Shown here in pieces: positions 6,775 through 11,391 of a stretch of DNA of 11,391 nt. The DNA lies in NCBI GenBank assembly GCA_023251595.1, contig JAHEYM010000084.1, forward strand, positions 1 to 11,391, written 5' to 3'. Source of the stretch: Bacteroidota bacterium. GTDB taxonomy: Bacteria > Bacteroidota > Bacteroidia > AKYH767-A > JABDAW01. Below the pieces are notes generated by a model, which ran no database searches, had not been told where the DNA came from, and saw nothing but the letters and a program-made list of their open reading frames with translations. A program made the position numbers and the translations under genes. Position 1 is the stretch's first letter. Every line of letters starts with the position of its first letter.

Positions 6775-8931
6775 ATGACAAAACTTAAACATTTATTTTT
6801 AGTATCATTTTTATTTCTTTTTTCCGCTTGTATGGCGGATGAAGGAATGTGGCTTCCTTTTCTTTTAAATAATAATTTAAAAGAAATGCAGGCATTGGGT
6901 TTTAAACTGACTCCGGACGACTTATATGGTATTAATAAATCGTCAATTAAAGATGCGATCGTGCTTTTTGGCGGCGGATGCACAGGTGAAATAATTTCGG
7001 ATGAAGGTCTTGTCCTCACAAATCATCATTGCGGATTATTTTTTATTCAGAAACATAGTACACTCGACACAAACCTTCTTGAAAATGGTTTCTGGGCGAA
7101 AAATAAAGGTGAAGAACTCAGCAATCCCGGACTCTCAGTCACTTTTATTGTACGAATGGAAGATGTGACATCCACAATCCTGAAGGATTATCAACCCGGA
7201 ATGACAGAGTATCAGCGTGATTCGTTGGTAAAAGTACACGCTGTTGCATTGCAAAAGAAGACGGCTGAGGGGACGCATTATGAAGCAAGAGTATCTCCAT
7301 TATATTATGGCATGGAATATATTATGGTGGTTACGGAAACATTTAAAGATATAAGATTGGTGGGTGCACCACCCGAATCAATCGGTAATTTTGGTTTCGA
7401 CACCGACAACTGGATGTGGCCTCGTCATACCGGTGATTTTTCGTTGTTCAGAATTTACGTAGGTAAAGACAACGAACCGGCTGAATATTCAATCGATAAT
7501 AAACCATATAAACCGAAATATTCGCTCTCAATTTCTTTGAAAGGAATTCAGGAAAATGATTTTGCAATGGTGTATGGTTTTCCAGGCAGAACTACCGAAT
7601 ATATTTCTTCGTACGGCGCGGATTTAATACAGAACGTTTCTGATCCGGGTAAAATTAAAATTCGTGATGCACGTCTTAGAATTATGAAAGCCGCTATGGC
7701 AATCAATGATACGGTGAAAATGCAGTATGCGTCTAAACAGGCTAACGTAAGTAATGCCTGGAAAAAATGGATTGGCGAAGTGAAAGGTATGAAGAAAAGT
7801 GAAGTGATAGAATCAAAAATTAATCTTGAAAAACAATTTCAAACATGGTTGACTAAGGAGAAGTCTTCAAATAACTATAACGGCATTTTGGCTGAACTGA
7901 AAACAATATATGAAAAGATGACCGCTCTTCAACGCGCTGCCGATTATCAGAATGAAGCTGTTTTTGGTATCGAACTTTTTCAATTTGCAAAAAACTTTAT
8001 CGATCTCGTTCGACCTGCTTCTGAAGAAACCCGCACAGCCGATGAATTAAAGACCGCTGCCAAAAAGTTGCTTACCGGATGTGAATCATTCTTCAAAGAT
8101 TATAACATTGCTACCGATAAAAAAATATGCGCCACTCTTCTCGAAATATATTATGAAGATGTTCATTCAACAATCTTTCCTGATGAGTTTAAGAATCTAT
8201 CAGTCAAATTTCAGCAGGACTATACAAAACTTTCAGAGTATCTATATAATAATTCATTCATGACATCCCTGAAAAAAATACATAAACTATTGGAGGATTT
8301 TAATGATAAATCAAAGGAAGCAATCCGGAAAGATCCTGTATTCATTCTGGTTTCAGATTTTATTAATAATTATAATACGAATATCAATCCTCCGCTTCAA
8401 ACAGCAAATGCAAGAATTAATGTCTTGCAACGGACATATCTCGACGGGTTAAGAAAGATGGAACCAAACCGTCATTTCTATCCCGATGCGAATCTCACAC
8501 TTCGGCTTTCTTACGGATCGATCAAAGGATATAAACCTTACGATGCCGGAATTTATCGGTATTACTCAACATTAAAAGGTGTGATGGAAAAGGAGGATGC
8601 GTCAAATCCGGAATTCAAAGTCAATCCCAAATTAAAAGAACTTTTTCAACGTGGTGATTATGGAAGATACTCGCAGAATGGAGAACTTCATACCTGTTTT
8701 ATTTCAAACTGTCATACCACGGGCGGAAATTCCGGAAGTCCGGTATTAAATGCCGATGGACAATTAATAGGAACCAATTTCGACCGTGCCTGGGAGAGCA
8801 CAATGAGCGATCTCGTTTATGATCCAGATCGCGTGCGAAATGTAATTCTCGATATTCATTATACACTATTTATTATCGATAAATTCGGCGGCGCCGGATA
8901 TCTTCTCAACGAAATGAAAATTCAGAATTAA
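6775..8931 (+). CDS. S46 family dipeptidyl-peptidase, DPP11-like (acidic P1)
   Basis: A 718-aa exported serine exopeptidase that removes dipeptides from peptide N-termini; length is normal for DPP7/DPP11. Signs: signal peptide (MTKLKHLFLVSFLFLFSACMA), mature start DEGMWLPFLL, catalytic His in LTNHHCG (H85), Asp in RHTGDFSLFRIY (probably D221), and Ser in GGNSGSPV (S653). Helical domain segments lie between about 290 and 560. The residue 18 after the catalytic Ser is Arg (R671, in NFDRAW). In characterised P. gingivalis enzymes this position is Arg in DPP11, which prefers Asp/Glu at P1, and Gly in DPP7, which prefers hydrophobic residues, so DPP11-type specificity is predicted. FSAC at 16-19 could be a lipobox, which would make it a lipoprotein; the alternative is cleavage after A21. 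The start is 2 bp after the glycosyltransferase stop. A strong hairpin follows at 8998. Confidence 0.95.
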   Translation: MTKLKHLFLVSFLFLFSACMADEGMWLPFLLNNNLKEMQALGFKLTPDDLYGINKSSIKDAIVLFGGGCTGEIISDEGLVLTNHHCGLFFIQKHSTLDTNLLENGFWAKNKGEELSNPGLSVTFIVRMEDVTSTILKDYQPGMTEYQRDSLVKVHAVALQKKTAEGTHYEARVSPLYYGMEYIMVVTETFKDIRLVGAPPESIGNFGFDTDNWMWPRHTGDFSLFRIYVGKDNEPAEYSIDNKPYKPKYSLSISLKGIQENDFAMVYGFPGRTTEYISSYGADLIQNVSDPGKIKIRDARLRIMKAAMAINDTVKMQYASKQANVSNAWKKWIGEVKGMKKSEVIESKINLEKQFQTWLTKEKSSNNYNGILAELKTIYEKMTALQRAADYQNEAVFGIELFQFAKNFIDLVRPASEETRTADELKTAAKKLLTGCESFFKDYNIATDKKICATLLEIYYEDVHSTIFPDEFKNLSVKFQQDYTKLSEYLYNNSFMTSLKKIHKLLEDFNDKSKEAIRKDPVFILVSDFINNYNTNINPPLQTANARINVLQRTYLDGLRKMEPNRHFYPDANLTLRLSYGSIKGYKPYDAGIYRYYSTLKGVMEKEDASNPEFKVNPKLKELFQRGDYGRYSQNGELHTCFISNCHTTGGNSGSPVLNADGQLIGTNFDRAWESTMSDLVYDPDRVRNVILDIHYTLFIIDKFGGAGYLLNEMKIQN

Positions 8932-8990
8932 AGGAGGTTGGTGTTACTGATTTGGGCGTGCCCCTCCTTCGTCGGGTCAGGCTCACTTCA
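8931..8990. repeat. GC-rich intergenic repeat of Bacteroidota type
   Basis: The string TTTGGGCGTGCCCCTCC then GTCGGGTCAGGC closely resembles a short intergenic repeat that I recall being widespread in Bacteroidota (GGGCGTnCCC...CGGGTCGGGCT); here it appears degenerate. It contains AAGGAGG (8931-8937) complementary to CCTCCTT (8963-8969) and an inner GGGC/GCCC pair. Assignment rests on recall, not on copies in the window. Confidence 0.5.
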
Positions 8991-8997
8991 ATCCTTC

Positions 8998-9031
8998 ACG
9001 CAAAACTCCGAATACTTTCGGAGTTTTGTGT
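8998..9031 (+). terminator. Strong hairpin, likely terminator of the S46 operon
   Basis: CAAAACTCCGAA (9001-9012) pairs perfectly with TTCGGAGTTTTG (9017-9028) around a TACT loop; A, C and a G-T wobble extend the stem to 15 bp (8998-9031). It lies 66 bp after the S46 stop. The downstream arm is itself T-rich (GTTTTGTGT), but no separate T tail follows, so termination by this hairpin is probable, not certain. Confidence 0.65.
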
Positions 9032-9174
9032 AAAGAAATGGAGTTGAATGTTTTATAAATGTAACAAGAGAAAAGAACAGATCTGAATTAACGATTTGGA
9101 CGGCCTTTGAATATTACGGCTGTCAACTCTTTCTGAGATTTTGTCGGCATGGTTTAGTGTTAAGTACAAATGCA

Positions 9175-9231
9175 GGAACAGTCCTAAGTCTTATAATGAA
9201 TTGATCTTAGGAAATGGATAGGGGACTGTTC
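9175..9231. repeat. Nested inverted repeat (GAACAGTCC / GGACTGTTC)
   Basis: GAACAGTCC (9176-9184) is the exact complement of GGACTGTTC (9223-9231). Overlapping it, CCTAAG (9183-9188) is complementary to CTTAGG (9206-9211). The two pairings share bases, so they are alternative or partly competing folds. Confidence 0.7.
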
Positions 9232-9265
9232 AGCAAAATCACAGAAAAAGAGTTGCGCAGGGTTC

Positions 9266-9299
9266 TTACTTTTCTTTGTCTTGAAACAAAGAAAAGTAA
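9266..9299. repeat. Perfect 14-bp inverted repeat (TTACTTTTCTTTGT)
   Basis: TTACTTTTCTTTGT (9266-9279) and ACAAAGAAAAGTAA (9286-9299) are exactly complementary around CTTGAA. I recall very similar palindromes (TTACTTTTCTTTG... CAAAGAAAAGTAA) in intergenic DNA of many bacterial genomes. With no tail of T and no gene just upstream, it is treated as part of the repeat element, not as a terminator. Confidence 0.85.
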
Positions 9300-9314
9300 C
9301 AAAAGAAAATTCAA

Positions 9315-9448
9315 GGCTTTTGATAAATTTTCGGAAAACTACGGACTGTTCCGCTACGACGGCTAAACTCGGTCGCTACGCTCCCTCAAACAGTAGCCGT
9401 CGTGGTCGCTTCTCAGTCCTTGTTTTCTGAGAAAATTTCTCAAAGGCC
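9315..9448. repeat. Long imperfect palindrome with 51/55-base arms
   Basis: The left arm (9315-9365) and right arm (9394-9448) are inverted copies sharing the blocks AAATTTTC, GAAAAC, GGACTG and ACGACGGCTA in mirrored order, with a few indels and mismatches. The innermost stem CTACGACGGCTA/TAGCCGTCGTGG has 12 pairs with one wobble. The 28-base loop (9366-9393) contains CGGTCGCTACGCTCCCTC, a string I associate with dispersed bacterial repeats. As RNA it would form a very long hairpin. Confidence 0.75.
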
Positions 9449-9537
9449 AATCAAATGATAATCAGATCTTCACAATAATTATTTTATATATAATTCTGAA
9501 ACCTTCCGGACAAGAATTAATACGTGGGCATCATTCA

Positions 9538-9606
9538 CCCGGGGTTTCATCCTCGTTCCTCGGATTTCACCCCGGGCTATTCACGTTAAAGACCTTCGGT
9601 CTTTTT
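9538..9606. repeat. REP-like doublet of two hairpins
   Basis: First hairpin: CCCGGGGTTTCATCC (9538-9552) with GGATTTCACCCCGGG (9562-9576), pairing at 12 of 15 positions. Second: AAAGACC (9588-9594) with GGTCTTT (9598-9604) around TTC, followed by two more T (run 9602-9606). Paired hairpins of this kind are typical of REP sequences mobilised by TnpA-REP (RAYT) transposases. The second hairpin could also act as a weak rightward terminator. No RAYT gene is in the window. Confidence 0.6.
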
Positions 9607-9630
9607 CAAATCTGTATCGACGATTTGAAA
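9604..9630. repeat. 9-bp perfect hairpin
   Basis: TTTCAAATC (9604-9612) is exactly complementary to GATTTGAAA (9622-9630) around a 9-base loop. It lies 48 bases past the stop codon of the leftward 183-aa gene and could take part in ending that transcript, though no T tail on that strand supports a classic terminator. It shares three T with the neighbouring REP-like hairpin. Confidence 0.5.
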
Positions 9631-9677
9631 TCATAAGAATTCTTTCAGACTTCGGAGCTTTGCGTGAACGCCCTCCA

Positions 9678-10229
9678 CTATCTCAACGATCCCCTGCTGA
9701 ATCCCTGATTAAAACTAATCTTCTCTTTTGATTTTTCAGATGGTTTTTTAGTCTTTACACCTTTTTTGGGATCAGTCGAATTCTTAACAGTATTTTTTTG
9801 ATCCGTTTTAATTGTACTGGTTAAGCTGTCAGGTGTATTTAATGCGCTCGCACTTCCTGATAAATTTGAATTTGGTGATGAATCGATTTTCGATTTTACT
9901 GGTGAGATCGTTACAACCTGTTTAGGTTCAATTTTCTCCGAAACAGTTACCGATTCGAGCAGAACAATTGATGGGATAACAGTTTCTTTTTCCACCCCAA
10001 TATTTTCAAGAGTTTGAACCAATCCATTCTGTTCTTTTTCGGTTGTCGGAATTGACACGGAAACTTCAGCAACAGCAGCAGGCTCACTATTTACCTGATC
10101 TTCATCAGAAATCGGATCTTCATAAATTTTAGCAATCTCACCATTTTTGTTTGAGGTAATAAAATCAACTGCTCCATAGAGCATCGCAGCAATCATCAGA
10201 GAGCCGCTGATTATAACAATTCTTTTCAT
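9678..10229 (-). CDS. Membrane-anchored Ser/Thr/Lys-rich hypothetical protein
   Basis: A 183-aa protein of no recognised family. It begins MKRIVIISGSLMIAAMLYGAVDF: two basic residues and one hydrophobic segment (about 4-23), either an uncleaved N-terminal anchor or a signal peptide. Without a clear cleavage motif the anchor seems more likely. The rest is low-complexity: an acidic stretch (about 33-47, EIAKIYEDPISDEDQ), a Val/Glu/Thr-rich middle and a Lys/Ser/Thr-rich tail (about 140-172, DPKKGVKTKKPSEKSKEK). It looks like a periplasmic or surface-exposed linker with no catalytic domain. Start at ATG 10229 has no Shine-Dalgarno. It is preceded by a 7-bp tandem repeat and followed by the repeat-rich interval. 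It is probably real because it is open for 183 codons with a sensible exported N-terminus. Confidence 0.72.
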   Translation of the reverse strand: MKRIVIISGSLMIAAMLYGAVDFITSNKNGEIAKIYEDPISDEDQVNSEPAAVAEVSVSIPTTEKEQNGLVQTLENIGVEKETVIPSIVLLESVTVSEKIEPKQVVTISPVKSKIDSSPNSNLSGSASALNTPDSLTSTIKTDQKNTVKNSTDPKKGVKTKKPSEKSKEKISFNQGFSRGSLR

Positions 10230-10244
10230 GGGATTGGGTTTTAA

Positions 10245-10265
10245 TTAACAATTAACAATTAACAA
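10245..10265. repeat. Tandem 7-bp repeat, three copies of TTAACAA
   Basis: TTAACAA occurs three times without gaps, starting 16 bases upstream of the start codon of the leftward 183-aa gene, so it lies in that gene's leader or promoter. Copy number in such a repeat can change by slippage and could alter expression (inference). Confidence 0.9.
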
Positions 10266-10269
10266 TTAT

Positions 10270-10290
10270 AGTGAATAGTGAATAGTGAAT
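10270..10290. repeat. Tandem 7-bp repeat, three copies of AGTGAAT
   Basis: AGTGAAT occurs three times in a row, four bases after the TTAACAA array. A fourth unit is decayed (AATGAAG). Both arrays have the same 7-bp period. Similar AT-rich heptamer arrays are, from memory, frequent in Bacteroidota intergenic DNA. Confidence 0.9.
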
Positions 10291-10337
10291 AATGAAGTGT
10301 GCAAGGGAATGATTTGGGAATTATTTTCTTGTGAATA

Positions 10338-11060
10338 TTATTTTGATTTCACGAATTGAAATTTCAGGAACTGAGACCAGGAATCTCTTTTGAGAAATTT
10401 TTTCATATATGCTCTATTGCCATTCCATATAATTACTTCCGCAATTAATATATTTCCAAGCACAGAAATCCATAACGACAATTCATAATTTTTCATGTGA
10501 TCCCAATTCATATAATAAAATACGAGATGAAATATTCTGAATGTTACCGCAGTCATTGCCATGCAGTAAGAACGGATCATCCAGATTTTATGTGCGATTA
10601 CATTTTTCTTTAATATTGTTTGAAATCCTTTCGCGGTAGAATAAAACCAGTAAATCGCCATGCACATGAATAATGATCTTTCCCAGTAACTTCCTTTTGC
10701 GAAAAAGGCCATGTAAAATCCTGTTGGCGCGCCGATCATCAAAACTACCATCACATATATTTTCCCGGATATTACATGAATCATTTTTCTCTTTTTCAGA
10801 ATGTACGATGAAAACTGTATCAGGGCAGCCGAAATACAGATCATTCCCGCAAAGATGTGTGTGTAGAAACTTATTTTATAGATTGGTTTGCCAAACAGAA
10901 GAATTCTTTCCTCAATAAAACTGAAGTTTTGTGAAAATGAGAAATAAGGAATTGTATTTCTCACCAATAACAAACTGAAATAAATTACGGGCAACCAGAA
11001 AAGAAGACGGATGCTGTAATTAAGTGATTTCCTGAGCGTAAGCTGTCGGCTGTTCAACAT
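10338..11060 (-). CDS. DUF2306 family integral membrane protein
   Basis: A 240-aa polytopic inner-membrane protein of unknown function. About six hydrophobic segments can be seen: 17-34, 64-84, 100-120, 128-146, 160-181 and 193-212. The pattern THIFAGMICISAALIQF (67-83), then IHVISGKIYV (94-103), then GFQTILKKNVIAHKIWMIRSYCMAMTAVTFR (145-175) is typical of DUF2306 (conserved His and the AHKxWMIRSYxxxxxAVTxR block). Its conserved His residues (H68, H95, H157) could bind heme or metal, but this is not established for the family. ATG 11060 is the start that keeps the first helix; no ribosome site is seen. It is leftward like the 183-aa gene but separated from it by 108 bp and tandem repeats, so a shared transcript is possible but not shown. 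Confidence 0.88.
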   Translation of the reverse strand: MLNSRQLTLRKSLNYSIRLLFWLPVIYFSLLLVRNTIPYFSFSQNFSFIEERILLFGKPIYKISFYTHIFAGMICISAALIQFSSYILKKRKMIHVISGKIYVMVVLMIGAPTGFYMAFFAKGSYWERSLFMCMAIYWFYSTAKGFQTILKKNVIAHKIWMIRSYCMAMTAVTFRIFHLVFYYMNWDHMKNYELSLWISVLGNILIAEVIIWNGNRAYMKKFLKRDSWSQFLKFQFVKSK

Positions 11061-11298
11061 GAGGGAGGGTCTGAATACGCCAAATAGATGTACCTATTAA
11101 CGTGTTTCCATAATAGATAGTATGAGAGAAAATGACAGGAATCAGCAGTGGTTTGGTTTTTTGAAATAAACTTTTCCTAATTTTACAGATAGAGAGGATA
11201 AAGTAAAAATCCTGATCATGTAACTAAATTCCGGTTTGGGCTGTTACAAGCCCCTTCCTGGCCACTAATGATTGAAAATACTTAATTGTCCACACTGC

Positions 11299-11391
11299 AT
11301 GCAAACGCAAGACGAAAACACACTCCCCGAATCAACAAATTCGAACGGAGAAGAAAAAGAACTTCAACCAAAAAACAACCATGTTGAAGAA
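11299..11391 (+). CDS. N-terminus of an acidic, hydrophilic protein (cut by the window edge)
   Basis: An open frame starts at ATG 11299 and runs 31 codons to the last base without a stop (MQTQDENTLPESTNSNGEEK and onward). It is rich in Glu, Asn and Gln and looks disordered. Some Bacteroidota cytoplasmic proteins, such as DUF349 proteins, begin with a tail of this kind, but nothing here identifies it. The 238 bases upstream (11061-11298) contain no other gene and would hold its promoter as well as that of the divergent DUF2306 gene. Confidence 0.5.
   Translation, partial: MQTQDENTLPESTNSNGEEKELQPKNNHVEE

Larger units (their letters stand above)
9091..9459. mobile_element. Candidate MITE-like structured repeat element
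   Basis: The ends form an imperfect inverted repeat: 9091-9110 and the complement of 9440-9459 agree at 15 of 20 positions, including nine in a row (GGCCTTTGA at 9102-9110, TCAAAGGCC at 9440-9448). Between them are three nested palindromes (9175-9231, 9266-9299, 9315-9448) and no transposase. GGAACAGTCC (9175-9184) is also the exact complement of GGACTGTTCC (9343-9352). Exact ends and any target-site duplication are unclear; no clean flanking duplication is seen. Confidence 0.45.
8932..9677. other. 746-bp gene-free interval full of inverted repeats
   Basis: No supportable gene is present on either strand. The interval holds, left to right: the GC-rich repeat, a terminator-like hairpin (8998-9031), a candidate non-autonomous element (about 9091-9459), a REP-like doublet (9538-9606) and a further 9-bp hairpin (9604-9630). 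Short open frames here overlap inverted repeats and are not called. Confidence 0.8.

Noticed and set aside
8938..9033. Short ORF starting at TTG 8938 with AAGGAGG upstream
   Set aside because: The AAGGAGG is one arm of an inverted repeat and the frame lies entirely in repeat and terminator-like hairpin DNA.
9214..9366. 50-codon ORF from ATG 9214
   Set aside because: It spans the 14-bp palindrome and one arm of the long palindrome; the peptide looks plausible but is explained by the repeat, and no homologous family is recognised.
10245..10290. CRISPR array
   Set aside because: Units are 7 bp with no spacers; these are simple tandem repeats. No CRISPR or cas signal was seen anywhere in the window.
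11238..11253. GGGCT/AGCCC hairpin as a terminator
   Set aside because: Only 5 bp of stem, no T tail, and it lies upstream of both flanking genes, not downstream of any.
11061..11298. Clear promoter for the DUF2306 gene or the right-edge gene
   Set aside because: Only 7-of-8 matches to TAnnTTTG were found on either strand, without a correctly spaced -33 element.

Overview
The window reads as a chromosomal stretch from a member of the Bacteroidota, probably an environmental Sphingobacteriia/Chitinophagia/Cytophagia-type bacterium (the class is a guess). The evidence is a TPR / PD40 propeller / OmpA-C protein, an S46 dipeptidyl-peptidase, a DUF2306 membrane protein, promoters of the TAnnTTTG type, and an almost complete lack of Shine-Dalgarno sequences before the starts.

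Region 1 (1-2615) is accessory DNA. It opens with the 3' end of a group II intron: a possible last few codons of the intron reverse transcriptase, a textbook domain V and a weaker domain VI. A tight three-gene set follows on the plus strand: a HEPN-like protein with an RNxxxH motif, a fusion of a Panacea/SocA-like N-terminal region with a DUF488 domain, and an unrecognised 269-aa protein ending in a possible sliding-clamp-binding motif (QTSLF). A conflict or stress-response cassette is a reasonable hypothesis, and it is the best candidate here for an undescribed system. The HEPN-like gene appears to carry a frameshift near its 3' end. The cassette is followed by 218 bp of gene-free DNA holding a hairpin, a REP-like half-site and a short tandem repeat.

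Region 2 (2616-8931) looks like core genome. The OmpA-family envelope protein is transcribed leftward and diverges from a rightward set of three genes: 4-hydroxyphenylpyruvate dioxygenase (tyrosine catabolism), a GT-B glycosyltransferase of the MJ1255/VC2487 type, and an S46 exopeptidase whose specificity residue predicts cleavage after acidic residues. The last two are 2 bp apart and surely co-transcribed. A peptidase releasing dipeptides and a tyrosine-degrading enzyme would fit amino-acid use, but whether hppD shares the transcript is not certain.

Region 3 (8932-9677) is 746 bp without a convincing gene, packed with inverted repeats: a family of GC-rich intergenic repeat, a strong 15-bp terminator-like hairpin, a candidate non-autonomous element of about 370 bp with imperfect terminal inverted repeats and several nested palindromes, and a REP-like doublet.

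Region 4 (9678-11391) holds a membrane-anchored, Ser/Thr/Lys-rich hypothetical protein and a DUF2306 membrane protein, both leftward. Two adjacent 7-bp tandem repeats lie between them. The start of an unidentified acidic, hydrophilic protein runs off the right edge.
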